Source: an uncultured Gammaproteobacteria bacterium (GTDB lineage: Bacteria; Pseudomonadota; Gammaproteobacteria; Pseudomonadales; Pseudohongiellaceae). From it: a DNA stretch of 38,124 nucleotides. Each line of letters opens with the position of its first letter. Positions within the stretch are counted from its first letter, which is position 1. The translations under genes were made by a program, and so were the position numbers. Location of the stretch: positions 1 through 38,124 of the forward strand of contig CAJXIY010000017.1 of the NCBI GenBank assembly GCA_913054495.1, given 5' to 3'. Shown in pieces: positions 26,969-36,228 of this stretch. The notes beneath the pieces are model-generated. The model was not told where the DNA came from and ran no database searches. It saw nothing but the letters and a program-made list of their open reading frames with translations.

Positions 26969-27232
26969 TGCCCTGTCTCCAGCCGCAACGGCTTTTAACT
27001 ATGTAGTCACAATTCCTGTGCCGGTTTCCAACTCCATATTGTTCCCTAGCACTATAGTAACTTTTCACATTAAAAAGAAAGCACTATTTTCCCTTGCAAC
27101 AATTACTACTTTATTCTTCAAATTAACACTATGATCTAAATTACTGACCTCCCTCAAAAACTAACTTTTTCCGCCTAAAAATTATTTGCAGCAATCTTCG
27201 AGTTTCCCGATAGAGAGTAAGCCCTGATAACA
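26969..27232. other. AT-rich divergent spacer between the DUF6763-like gene and nagZ
   Basis: About 264 bases without a gene. The part from about 27040 to 27190 is much richer in A and T than its surroundings, with several A and T runs. It must contain the promoters of both diverging genes, but no single -35/-10 pair stands out. I see no tRNA, small ORF with a ribosome binding site, or terminator in it. Confidence 0.6.
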
Positions 27233-28279
27233 ATGACTAAATCGAGCCACGCAGTCGGCGTCTTGATGCTGGACCTCGAGGGTCCGTTGTTGACGCCGCT
27301 AGAGCAAGAATTATTGCAACGACCCGTGGTCGGAGGCCTGATCCTGTTTAGCAGGAACTATGTGTCTCCGGCTCAGCTGCAGGATCTGGTGGCCGCCATC
27401 CGCGAAAGCAATGAAACCCTGCTCATCGCCGTGGATCAGGAGGGCGGTCGGGTACAGCGATTTCGAGAGGGTTTTCTGGCGCTGCCCCCACCCCACGCCT
27501 TTGGATTATTGGCCAACACCGATCCCGAGCGCGCCCGGGTCGCCGCACAACTGAGCGGCTGGGCCATGGCGGCGGAATTACTCCAGTATGGAATCGATTG
27601 TAGCCTGGCGCCGGTGTTGGACCTTTATCACGCCGATAACCGGGTGATTGCCGACCGGGCTTTTTCCGCGGACGCGGACACCGTAATTTCCCTGGCTCGG
27701 GCTTATATCGCGGGCATGAATGAGGCGGGTATGGCGGCAACCGGTAAGCACTTTCCCGGCCATGGTACCGTGGTTGCGGATTCCCATGTCGAGTTGCCTG
27801 TCGATCCTCGTTCTTGGGAGGAATTATTAGGGTCCGACTTTAAAGCCTTCGCCGGCTGTATCGATGTGCTCGATGCCGTGATGCCGGCGCACGTAATCTA
27901 TCCGGCGATAGACACAGAGTGCGCGGGTTATTCAGAGCTCTGGATCAAGCAAAAACTGCGTAAGGAATTGGGTTTTGACGGCGTCGTCTTCAGTGATGAC
28001 CTGACGATGGTGGCAGCCCATGGCGCCGGCGACGTGGAGGAGCGGGCAAAACTAGCCCTGGCAGCCGGTTGTGACATGGTGCTGGTGTGTAACGATGGTG
28101 AATTTGCTATAGCGGTAGCAGATTGGCTCGATGCTGCTAATATTCCTCCCAATGCAGGCTTGCTCCGAATGCGCGGCCGGCCTCAGTATGCAGGCAAAAA
28201 TCTTTATGAGAGCGCGCGCTGGATTGAGGCTACTGAACAGATGTTGATCCTGACGCACAATAGAGAGAAGGTGAATTAA
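27233..28279 (+). CDS. nagZ: beta-N-acetylhexosaminidase NagZ
   Basis: A 348-residue family 3 glycoside hydrolase that removes N-acetylglucosamine from anhydromuropeptides in cytoplasmic cell-wall recycling. The substrate motif KHFPGHG is at residues 172-178, with the DSH loop (183-185) that supplies the acid/base His-Asp pair. The nucleophile lies in FSDDLTM (D255/D256). RNYVSPAQL and VDQEGGRVQRF are also typical. NagZ makes the signal molecules that induce AmpC in many Gram-negatives; no ampC or ampR is in this window. Its TAA overlaps the next ATG by one base. Confidence 0.96.
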   Translation: MTKSSHAVGVLMLDLEGPLLTPLEQELLQRPVVGGLILFSRNYVSPAQLQDLVAAIRESNETLLIAVDQEGGRVQRFREGFLALPPPHAFGLLANTDPERARVAAQLSGWAMAAELLQYGIDCSLAPVLDLYHADNRVIADRAFSADADTVISLARAYIAGMNEAGMAATGKHFPGHGTVVADSHVELPVDPRSWEELLGSDFKAFAGCIDVLDAVMPAHVIYPAIDTECAGYSELWIKQKLRKELGFDGVVFSDDLTMVAAHGAGDVEERAKLALAAGCDMVLVCNDGEFAIAVADWLDAANIPPNAGLLRMRGRPQYAGKNLYESARWIEATEQMLILTHNREKVN

Positions 28280-29400
28280 TGCCAGATGGACTTTTTAGCT
28301 TGAAAACCCTCAGTGATTTTGGTTGGGGCGTGGAAGTCTTCGTCGCGGTTTTTCTCACCCTGATTGCGCGTTTTTTCGCCATGCGGATTCTCAGGCTGAT
28401 CGAGAGACGCGCTGAAAAAACCAGTAACATCTGGGATGATGCCTTTCTGGAGGCAGCCAGATCGCCGCTTAGCTGGTTTATTTTAATCATGGGTCTGCTT
28501 TGGGCCGTTGGCATCAGTGATGCCTATGTGAGTTCCGAATTGTTTTCAGCCAGCAATCTCGAGCTGGCGCGGGAGCTGACGCTGGTTTACCTGATCGTCA
28601 TGTTCCTGGTTCGATTCACCACCCTCGCCGAGCACAGGATGAAGCAGAGAATTGAAGCCCAGGACGAAGCTGAACCCGACCAATCCAGGGTAGATCCGAC
28701 CACCCTGGCCGCCCTCGCCAAGTTACTGCGGCTGGCAATTATCATCTCCGGCGTCCTCATCGCCCTGCCCACGCTGGGCATAGAAATCACGGCGCTGCTG
28801 GCATTCGGCGGGGTGGGTGGCATCGCCATCGGCTTCGCCGCCCAGGACCTGCTCGCAAACTTCTTCGGCGGTCTCATGATTTACATGGACCGACCCTTCG
28901 CTATCGGGGACTGGATCAGATCCCCGGATCGAGAAATCGAGGGAACCGTGGAGAGCATCGGATGGCGACTGACCGTGGTCCGCACCTTCGACAAACGCCC
29001 CCTGTATATTCCAAACTCGGTTTTTAATACGCTGGCGCTGGAAAACCCGTCGCGGATGACTAATCGACGGATCAAGGAAACCATCGGCATTCGCTATCAG
29101 GACGCGTCGAAGATGGGGGCGATAGTGGCAGACGTCAAAGACATGCTGCTGAAGCATGAAGAGATCGATAGCGGACAGACTCTGATCGTCAATCTCAACA
29201 GCTACGCCGCTTCGTCCCTGGATTTCTTTATTTACACATTTACCAAGACCACAAACTGGATTCGATTTCACGAGATCAAGCAGGATGTGATGCTGAAAAT
29301 TATCGACATAGTCCTTTCCCATGATGCCGATTTTGCCTTTCCAACCACCACCCTGGACGGGATCGATGTGCTCAGACCCGAACCCGATGCAAATTCCTGA
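28279..29400 (+). CDS. small-conductance mechanosensitive channel, MscS family
   Basis: A 373-residue membrane protein. Hydrophobic helices lie near residues 13-33, 56-75, 96-115 and 149-170. The pore helix and following beta domain carry the MscS signature: LLAFGGVGGIAIGFAAQDLLANFFGG, then the RPFAIGDWI segment and VESIGWRLTVVRTFD. The C-terminal domain continues to residue 373. It should open on hypo-osmotic shock. It is coupled to nagZ by a TAATG overlap, an insertion relative to the nagZ-hpt adjacency seen in Pseudomonas relatives. The family has many paralogues, so no finer name is given. Confidence 0.93.
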   Translation: MPDGLFSLKTLSDFGWGVEVFVAVFLTLIARFFAMRILRLIERRAEKTSNIWDDAFLEAARSPLSWFILIMGLLWAVGISDAYVSSELFSASNLELARELTLVYLIVMFLVRFTTLAEHRMKQRIEAQDEAEPDQSRVDPTTLAALAKLLRLAIIISGVLIALPTLGIEITALLAFGGVGGIAIGFAAQDLLANFFGGLMIYMDRPFAIGDWIRSPDREIEGTVESIGWRLTVVRTFDKRPLYIPNSVFNTLALENPSRMTNRRIKETIGIRYQDASKMGAIVADVKDMLLKHEEIDSGQTLIVNLNSYAASSLDFFIYTFTKTTNWIRFHEIKQDVMLKIIDIVLSHDADFAFPTTTLDGIDVLRPEPDANS

Positions 29401-29451
29401 TGGAGATTCTAGCGGGCCTGTTTTGATGGCAGGCATGACCGGAGATAACAG

Positions 29452-30009
29452 GTGACTCCGCAACAAATAAGCGAGGTCAGTCGACGCGCTCACTGTCTCT
29501 ATAGCGAAGCGGCGGTGGAGCGGGCGCTGGATAATATGGCGGCTGCGATCAGCGCGAAAATCGGCGCCAGCAATCCCATCGTCTTGTGCATCATGAATGG
29601 GGGCTTGATCACTACAGGTAAGTTAGCGACCCGACTCGACTTCCCCTTGCAGCTCGACTACCTGCATGCGACCCGCTACCGCGATCAGACCAATGGATCG
29701 GATGAGTTGCGCTGGGAGGCCTATCCGAAACTGAACTTATCAAACCGGGTAGTGCTGGTGGTCGACGATATCCTGGATCAAGGTCTTACCCTAGAGCGAG
29801 TACTCTCCTATTGTCGAGCGCAGGGCGCAGAGGCGGTTTATGCCGCGGTATTAATCAACAAGGCGCCGGCGCGCAAACTTTCCCCGGTGGTGGCGGACTT
29901 TGTCGGCCTGGAAATAGGCGACGACTATGTCTTCGGCTACGGCATGGATTACAAGGGTTACCTGCGTAATGCTGCGGGCATTTTTGCGGTAGCGAAACTG
30001 GACCTGTGA
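29452..30009 (+). CDS. hpt: hypoxanthine-guanine phosphoribosyltransferase
   Basis: A 185-residue type I phosphoribosyltransferase. The PRPP-binding motif is VVLVVDDILDQGLTL near residues 100-114, preceded by the IVLCIMNGGL loop; the base-binding end has DYVFGYGMDYKGYLRN. It salvages hypoxanthine or guanine to IMP or GMP. The start is GTG at 29452, with GGAG at 29441-29444 at the usual distance. It closes the nagZ-mscS-hpt run and is convergent with the helicase-nuclease gene, 40 bases away. Confidence 0.93.
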   Translation: MTPQQISEVSRRAHCLYSEAAVERALDNMAAAISAKIGASNPIVLCIMNGGLITTGKLATRLDFPLQLDYLHATRYRDQTNGSDELRWEAYPKLNLSNRVVLVVDDILDQGLTLERVLSYCRAQGAEAVYAAVLINKAPARKLSPVVADFVGLEIGDDYVFGYGMDYKGYLRNAAGIFAVAKLDL

Positions 30010-30049
30010 GGCGGAGCCTGCAGGGAGACATACGATAATGGAAGCTGGT

Positions 30050-33000
30050 TTATTCCAGTTCCACCAGTTTCGCGATGCTGGTTAGATACAGAGCGGTCTT
30101 CGTGGGCCTGGAGTCCATCGCTGCAAATAACTTTTTATATTGGCCTAACTGCACCGAATGCAATTGAACCTGGGCATCGATAAAGCCCTGCTGGCTCTGG
30201 TTTGCGTCGGCCGTGGCCGACTTGTAATCGATGATCCAGCGGGTTCCTGCGGCGTCTATGAAGCAGCGATCCAGCACGTAATTACGCAAGCGCTTGTTTT
30301 CAAAGCTGCTCAGGCCCAATTCAGCCTCGCTATCGGCCAGAGCCGCATCGAATATCCAGGCGGATTCGGCTGCCAGCGAGCGCTCTACCGAGTCCTCGAT
30401 AAAATCCAGGGTGGTCTCCAATTCCTTGCTATCGGCGATGCCACTACGCAGCTGCAGGCGCCAGTAATTGCGCAGACTGGCACTCTCGGGTACAGCACTG
30501 CCGCAGCGGACACGGGATTCGAGTTGCCGATGAATGAGGGTTCCCGCCACCGCCTGTTTGCGGCCGCCTACAGGAACTGACTGCCCCTCGGCGCTGGCTT
30601 CGTCATTAACCGCCTCCAGTTCGGCAAGGCCTGCCGCGAGGTTTTTTCCCTCCTCGGCAGGCAGGGACAGGGCTCGCCTATAACGTCTGATGGAGGTGAT
30701 GTCAGCATAGTCGATGGCGACATTCGAGGGCTGCGCCGTCACCGCCAGGGCGGGCTGCTGATCCAGCTCGAACTCGGTTATGCCCTGAGGGTTACGTCGC
30801 AGCTCGCGCCAGATTCGTGACAGCAGGCTGTCGGCACGGGGTGCGATTACCCCCTTGCTGTTGCGGGGCAAGCTGGCGAACAGGCTGACGGATTTGCGCG
30901 CACGCGTGATGGCAATATAAAGCAGCCGCGTGTCTTCCAACTTATTCTTGTGTTGCTGTTCATGTTGCAAAAGTTTATAGAGCAAGCCTTGATCCGAGCC
31001 CGATGCCGACAGCGCCGCAATAAACAGCCGCGCCTGCCCGGACTGGTTCAGGCGTTCATGCCACAGCAATAATGATTTACGGTCGCTGACACCCTGGTTT
31101 GCCAGCCCGGGCAAGATGACATGGTCGAACTCGAGACCTTTGGCTTTGTGCATGGTCAAGAGATGGATGCTGTTGCCAGTCGAGTGATCGGCCGTGGCAG
31201 GGATGAACGCCAATCTTACTTTGTCTGCGAATTTACTCATGGAGGCGAGACTGCCGCCGGCCTCATTCTGCTCGAGCAGGTCAAAAAAGTGGCTGACGCT
31301 GTCCCGCTCAACGGCGTCTGTGGCCAGAGTCTGGCCCCTGAGCAAGTCCCAGGCGGTTTCGATCAGATCGCGAAGTCCAAGTCGGCGATGGGCGGTGACG
31401 ATGTAGTCCATGATGGCGACGAAGCTCTCCAGGTATTCCTGCGCCACGGCCGAAAGTGCCGCTATGTCGCTGTGTTGCTGCAGGGCGTACCAGATCGATT
31501 TCTCACCTGCATGGCTGTGGATGGCATGGAGATCGGCGGTCGTTAAACCACACCAGGGGGCACGAAGAATGGCCAGCCAGGCGATACGATCGCCCCGATT
31601 GACTACAGCGGCGGTGAGATTGAGCAGATCCCCAATGATCGGCAGTGTCGTCAAGCGGTCAATATCGGTGGATTGCCACTGGATGTTTGCCGCCCTCAGC
31701 TTGGGTATCAACTGCCGCAGATGTGAACGGTAGCGCACCAGAATAGCGACGGATGCATCGCCGTGGTCTGCCTTCAGCTGCAGAATTCTTGCTACGACCC
31801 GCTGGGCTTCCAACTCCCGGCCCGCCATAGCCTGGTCACGTTGGTGGCAGATGAGTTCTGTCGTAATACCGACGCCATCGAGGCCGGCATGCACCGATGT
31901 TGAGGCAGAGTAGGGCACGGCGCCTCTAGAACTGTTGGCTCTGGCCGGGAAGGCGGTGGAAAAAATACGGTTCACCCAACTCACCAGCTTTTCCTGTGAT
32001 CTGAAATTGGCCTGCAATGTGAGGGCGTGTAATTTGACGCTGGCTAGGCCATTTTCCCTGACATTCAGATAGATACCCACATTGGCATTTCTAAAGCCAT
32101 AGCAGGACTGCATGGCATCGCCGACCAGAAACAGGGTGCGGCCATCATCCACCTGCCAGCCACTGGTGAGCTGCTGCAGAATGTCCAGTTGTAGCTGGGA
32201 CGTGTCTTGAAACTCATCCACCAGGATGTGCTGGATCTTGTGATCCAGCGCCAGGGCGAGGTCCGTTGGGTCGTCGGGGGAGCCGAGGGCGGACCTGGCG
32301 GCGGCACTGGTCTGGGAATAATCGATGACTCCCAGGGATCGGAAGGACACCAGCAGTTGAGCGCCTAGATATTCTAGCAGGCGCGTCAGCGCCGATAAAA
32401 AATCCCAGTGCCTGGATTCATAGGCTGGATCGGGTAGCTTACGCAAATAGGCCAAGGCCTCAAGTAGATCGTCATTGCCCTGGAGGCTGGCCGCGAGATC
32501 ATTAAACTGTGCCTTACGTCTCTTGCACAGGGCTTTGAACTCCTTGTCCTGTGACTCCCCGCTGGGGAAACCATTGCGCTTGTCCACCCTCAGCCGCCAG
32601 CCATCGGACTGGGTAAGCAACATCTCCACCAGCAGTCTCCAGTAGGGTAGCGCGCTAAGAGATGACCCGGGTAAGGTGAGTAGTGGGGCAAAGTCTTCGA
32701 CGGCCAGTTTGCTCTCTGCGGCAAGATTTTCAGCCATGAAATTGATGAGCTCGAGCAGTTCCATCTGGCGGCCAATCAGGGCCTCGTGTACCTCGGATGT
32801 GGACTCTCGAATCAGTTCCTCGAGACTCTCCTGCAGATACATCCTGGCGTCTTCGAACGAGGATTTAATGCCGAGAACATGGGGCAGCCACTGCTCCCGA
32901 TTATGCAGCAAGCCGGCTAACAGGGTTTGCACCCGGGCGACATCGTTATCGAGATAGCGCAGGAGCAGTGCCATGTCTTCGGCAAGCGTGCTGTCCTGTT

Positions 33001-33496
33001 CCAGCAGTACTACGGTGTTGGTGACGGCGGCGGCGAAGCAGGGGCTAATGTCTTCGGCGATGGTGGGATTGCCGCCGAGCCGGGAAAGCACCGGTAGTTG
33101 GCTGGCGAGGTAGAAGCAAAAACTGTCGATCGTCTGCACTCGCAGGCGCGAGGGATTATCGAGGATGTGCCAGTCCTTTTCTCTATCTCGCTCGATCACA
33201 GGCCTGCAAATTTCGTAGCGCAGCCGATGCAGGGACGAACTGTCGCCGATCTCGCCGGCGCTCAGGGTCCATTTCAGCATGCCGAGGATGCGCTGCCGCA
33301 TTTCACCCGCGGCTTTTTTGGTAAAGGTAATGGCCAGAACTTCTTCCGGTTGCTCGCAGATGGCCAATAACTTGAGATAACGCAGGGTCAGAAGTTCAGT
33401 CTTGCCGGATCCGGCAGGGGCTTGAACGATGTAGGAGGCAGTGACATCCAGTGCCGCATCACGATCAGCCTGATCTGAGAGGCTGGAATTTGTCAC
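30050..33496 (-). CDS. UvrD/RecB-like helicase-nuclease (AddA-like)
   Basis: A 1148-residue superfamily 1A helicase fused to a RecB-type nuclease. Walker A is APAGSGKT near residues 26-33, motif Ia follows in AITFTKKAAGEMRQRI, motif II is LVDEFQDTSQ near 420, and later motifs include LLTMHKAKGLEFDHVILPG and LLYIAITRARKSVSLF. The C-terminal PD-(D/E)XK nuclease has RCFIDAAGTRWIIDYKS, with the aspartate and the DYK catalytic set. With its partner it should unwind and trim double-strand ends for recombination. It overlaps the AddB-like gene by four bases. It differs from true RecB in length (E. coli RecB 1180) and in having no recC or recD nearby. Confidence 0.93.
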   Translation of the reverse strand: MTNSSLSDQADRDAALDVTASYIVQAPAGSGKTELLTLRYLKLLAICEQPEEVLAITFTKKAAGEMRQRILGMLKWTLSAGEIGDSSSLHRLRYEICRPVIERDREKDWHILDNPSRLRVQTIDSFCFYLASQLPVLSRLGGNPTIAEDISPCFAAAVTNTVVLLEQDSTLAEDMALLLRYLDNDVARVQTLLAGLLHNREQWLPHVLGIKSSFEDARMYLQESLEELIRESTSEVHEALIGRQMELLELINFMAENLAAESKLAVEDFAPLLTLPGSSLSALPYWRLLVEMLLTQSDGWRLRVDKRNGFPSGESQDKEFKALCKRRKAQFNDLAASLQGNDDLLEALAYLRKLPDPAYESRHWDFLSALTRLLEYLGAQLLVSFRSLGVIDYSQTSAAARSALGSPDDPTDLALALDHKIQHILVDEFQDTSQLQLDILQQLTSGWQVDDGRTLFLVGDAMQSCYGFRNANVGIYLNVRENGLASVKLHALTLQANFRSQEKLVSWVNRIFSTAFPARANSSRGAVPYSASTSVHAGLDGVGITTELICHQRDQAMAGRELEAQRVVARILQLKADHGDASVAILVRYRSHLRQLIPKLRAANIQWQSTDIDRLTTLPIIGDLLNLTAAVVNRGDRIAWLAILRAPWCGLTTADLHAIHSHAGEKSIWYALQQHSDIAALSAVAQEYLESFVAIMDYIVTAHRRLGLRDLIETAWDLLRGQTLATDAVERDSVSHFFDLLEQNEAGGSLASMSKFADKVRLAFIPATADHSTGNSIHLLTMHKAKGLEFDHVILPGLANQGVSDRKSLLLWHERLNQSGQARLFIAALSASGSDQGLLYKLLQHEQQHKNKLEDTRLLYIAITRARKSVSLFASLPRNSKGVIAPRADSLLSRIWRELRRNPQGITEFELDQQPALAVTAQPSNVAIDYADITSIRRYRRALSLPAEEGKNLAAGLAELEAVNDEASAEGQSVPVGGRKQAVAGTLIHRQLESRVRCGSAVPESASLRNYWRLQLRSGIADSKELETTLDFIEDSVERSLAAESAWIFDAALADSEAELGLSSFENKRLRNYVLDRCFIDAAGTRWIIDYKSATADANQSQQGFIDAQVQLHSVQLGQYKKLFAAMDSRPTKTALYLTSIAKLVELE

Positions 33497-36228
33497 GGCG
33501 TCTCACCAGAATCGCGACCGGCCTCGATTTCCAATTCCTGAATACGACAGAGCGATTCTAGCTCGCAGTAACGACAGGTGGACCTGCCGTTGACTGGGGA
33601 GACATTGGCCTGACCGGCGATAAATTCCCGGGCGATCGCTTCGACTTTTTCTCGCCAGGTCCTACTCAACTCATCCCAGTCCGGATCGTCCACGTTAACA
33701 CTGCCGCCAGGGCTTAACTGCCGGTGAAAGTTGTCCGCGGCGATGAGGCCGGAATAACTGACATTCTCAATATGGAGATGAGCGACAGTAACGGCGCTGA
33801 CGGCTTCGGTATGCACATGCGATGCGGCCACGTGATAGAAGGGTAACTGCAAGTCCTCGGGCCTCTGCTCCAGCCAGGACTGATGCCTGATCGCAGTTTT
33901 ACCGGTCTTGTAGTCGATCAAGGCGAGAGTGTCATCCCCCAGGCTGTCGATGCGATCGATCTTCAAATTCAGCGCCAGGCCTTCAAAATTCCATTGCAGC
34001 GATTCCTCCCTGGCGATGACCGTAAAATCTTTGCGTTCACTTTCCAGTTCCATGAACCTCAGTAACAGGGTGTTAATGCGCTCGCTCTCGATCTCGGCAA
34101 ATTTCGGTGTCATCACCAGCGGATATTTTGCACCCAGGGTCTCCATGGCCACTGCGGTGGCAGCGCTGGCGCGGCGCCGTCGCTCTGCCGGTGACAGCGC
34201 CACTAAATCGGACCGACTCTGGATGCCGGCGAACAGGTTTTCCAGGGCCACATGAATCCCTGTGCCCCGGGCCCTGCTGTTGAGGCCAGCCTCGAACTGC
34301 GCGCCGGCGACGGCAGCGAGCCGATGTACCGCGAAGGCCCGAAATGGACAGCTCGACTGGTTGCTAATCAAGCTGCTGCCGCCCCGGATCTGTTCGTCAC
34401 TACGCAGTGCCAGTCCCGGAAGATCCTCGATCGAGAGTGTGGCTTCAATCCCGGGTTTGCCGTCAGTGGCACCGTGCTCCCGTCGATGCAAGGCGGCGTC
34501 GGCCAGAGGGAAGTCGGCAATAAAACTGCTGGGGCTGAGTTGTTGTTCGGCGTCTAGGCAATGATGACTGGCGCATAGGGATTGGCTCACCGAGTTGCAC
34601 AGTACGGCAAAGGATGCCCGCGCCAATTCGAATTGCACTTCACTATGGCTGCCGGGCATCGCCGCCTGTTTCTGTAAATCATAAGGCAGGTAGGGTGATG
34701 GACTCGCCGCCTCGGGCCAGTGCCGGTCATCGAATCCCAGCAGCCACAGATGATCGAAGCTAAGACCCACGGCCTCGGTGACGGAGTAAACCGACACCTG
34801 GCACCGTGGATCAAACTTCAGGCGCTGGGCTTGTTGCGCGCACAAGGTTTGCATGCGGCTAAGAGCGGTGGCGAAGCTAATCTTGCCCACGGCGACGCTG
34901 GCGTTGGCGAATAACTCCAACGCTTCTTGCCATTGATCCAGGATTTCAAGTTCCAGTTTGCCCCTGGCAGTCTGTTGCCAGCCAAAATCGGCCAGCAGTG
35001 CAGCGATCTGTCCCACCCAGAATGCGGATGAGGCCAAACCCTTGAGGCTGCGTGCGCGCCTGGCCAGCCCCGCAAAGCCAGCGCCGAGGACCGGGCAGTA
35101 ATAGTCCCTGGACTGGGAATTAAGCAGCCGTGAAAATTCCGACAGCTGGCAGCGATTACCGAAATTTCGCCGCATGAAGCTCTCCATTTGAATACGTGCT
35201 TCTTTTTCCTCCTCGGCGCCGTCGGTAAATGGAGATCGCAAGATTCGGCAAATATCGTCGCTGTCCTGAATTCCACGGCCGAGATTTAACAGCGCGAAGG
35301 CATCGTGGATAATCCCGGCATCGATGAGCTTTAGATCTGCCTGGGAGCTATTAAACGGATTACCGTCGTTGGCGCGTATGGGCACGGGGTTAGCCAGCAA
35401 TTCCCGCTTCAGGATTCGTTGCAGTTGTTTAAGCTGGGTTTCATCGCGGTTGCTGATGATGCCGATATGGGCGGCGGAATCCGCGCGCGATAGGGTCCGG
35501 GCCCATTCCACACAGCGCAGTATTTCCGTGGCTTGATCAGGAAACTCGAAGCGATGGCGGACCAGTGCAGGCGCGGCCTCACTGGTCTGCAGCACCTGCA
35601 CCGCCGCCACTGCGTCAAGGCTGGCAAACAGTTGCTGGTACAGGGGAGGGGGCTGGTAGAAATTGACCAGATAGACTGCCTCGCCGACGAGGTTAAAAGC
35701 CGGCCGATCCAGCGCCGCGAGGAGGATCTGGGTGCAATCTACCAGGTTGATGAGTTGATTTTCTTCGCCGTACTGCCGGTATTGCTCTACCCAGTTCGAG
35801 AACGCCGCTACATCTGGAATCGCCGTTGCCCCCGCCAATTCGCGGTGCCCGTCGCCGCTGCTTAACCACTGTTTCAAACTCCGATAACTCTGTCCCACTG
35901 CGCGGGCAGTCTGATCCGGATTCAACAAGGGAAGCTCGCTCAGCGAACGCTCTATAATTCCGAGCCAGATGAAATGTTCGGCGACCGCGTCGATCAGTTG
36001 CAGATTGCAGAAAGGGGCCAAGGCCCGGTTCGACGCCAGCTCCCACATGTCGCGAATCCAGATATCGATAGCGAACACGCGCGGGGTGCGGAACACCGTG
36101 GCACCAGCCTGACTGGCGTGGCTGCACAGGATAGCGTCACGTATCCTGTGATTCGGCACCAGGATAAGGGCGTTCTGCTCGATAGCAGGGAGGAGGGGCT
36201 GGAGTTTAAATCTGTTAATCGACATCAA
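33493..36228 (-). CDS. AddB-like inactive helicase with iron-sulphur PD-(D/E)XK nuclease
   Basis: A 911-residue partner of the AddA-like protein, matching the gammaproteobacterial family often called 'probable DNA repair protein' (TIGR03623). No functional Walker A motif is visible, as in AddB. The C-terminal nuclease has LKIDRIDSLGDD...LALIDYKTGK. Four cysteines are placed as in AddB iron-sulphur nucleases: C627 (SSCPFRAFA) and C885, C888, C894 in the tail (CRYCELESLC), spaced C-x2-C-x5-C. It overlaps mnmH by four bases upstream and the helicase by four downstream, so the three are probably one operon. Similarity over the middle of the protein is low, as usual in this family. Confidence 0.88.
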   Translation of the reverse strand: MMSINRFKLQPLLPAIEQNALILVPNHRIRDAILCSHASQAGATVFRTPRVFAIDIWIRDMWELASNRALAPFCNLQLIDAVAEHFIWLGIIERSLSELPLLNPDQTARAVGQSYRSLKQWLSSGDGHRELAGATAIPDVAAFSNWVEQYRQYGEENQLINLVDCTQILLAALDRPAFNLVGEAVYLVNFYQPPPLYQQLFASLDAVAAVQVLQTSEAAPALVRHRFEFPDQATEILRCVEWARTLSRADSAAHIGIISNRDETQLKQLQRILKRELLANPVPIRANDGNPFNSSQADLKLIDAGIIHDAFALLNLGRGIQDSDDICRILRSPFTDGAEEEKEARIQMESFMRRNFGNRCQLSEFSRLLNSQSRDYYCPVLGAGFAGLARRARSLKGLASSAFWVGQIAALLADFGWQQTARGKLELEILDQWQEALELFANASVAVGKISFATALSRMQTLCAQQAQRLKFDPRCQVSVYSVTEAVGLSFDHLWLLGFDDRHWPEAASPSPYLPYDLQKQAAMPGSHSEVQFELARASFAVLCNSVSQSLCASHHCLDAEQQLSPSSFIADFPLADAALHRREHGATDGKPGIEATLSIEDLPGLALRSDEQIRGGSSLISNQSSCPFRAFAVHRLAAVAGAQFEAGLNSRARGTGIHVALENLFAGIQSRSDLVALSPAERRRRASAATAVAMETLGAKYPLVMTPKFAEIESERINTLLLRFMELESERKDFTVIAREESLQWNFEGLALNLKIDRIDSLGDDTLALIDYKTGKTAIRHQSWLEQRPEDLQLPFYHVAASHVHTEAVSAVTVAHLHIENVSYSGLIAADNFHRQLSPGGSVNVDDPDWDELSRTWREKVEAIAREFIAGQANVSPVNGRSTCRYCELESLCRIQELEIEAGRDSGETP

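Noticed and set aside
28723-29493. A 256-codon open frame on the minus strand, antisense to the mechanosensitive channel.
   Set aside because: It shows no family motif or ribosome binding site and is a by-product of the codon use of the real gene.
30050-36228. A new anti-phage defence system made of the helicase and nuclease pair.
   Set aside because: The two genes match a widespread gammaproteobacterial DNA repair pair and sit among housekeeping genes, without defence-island neighbours.
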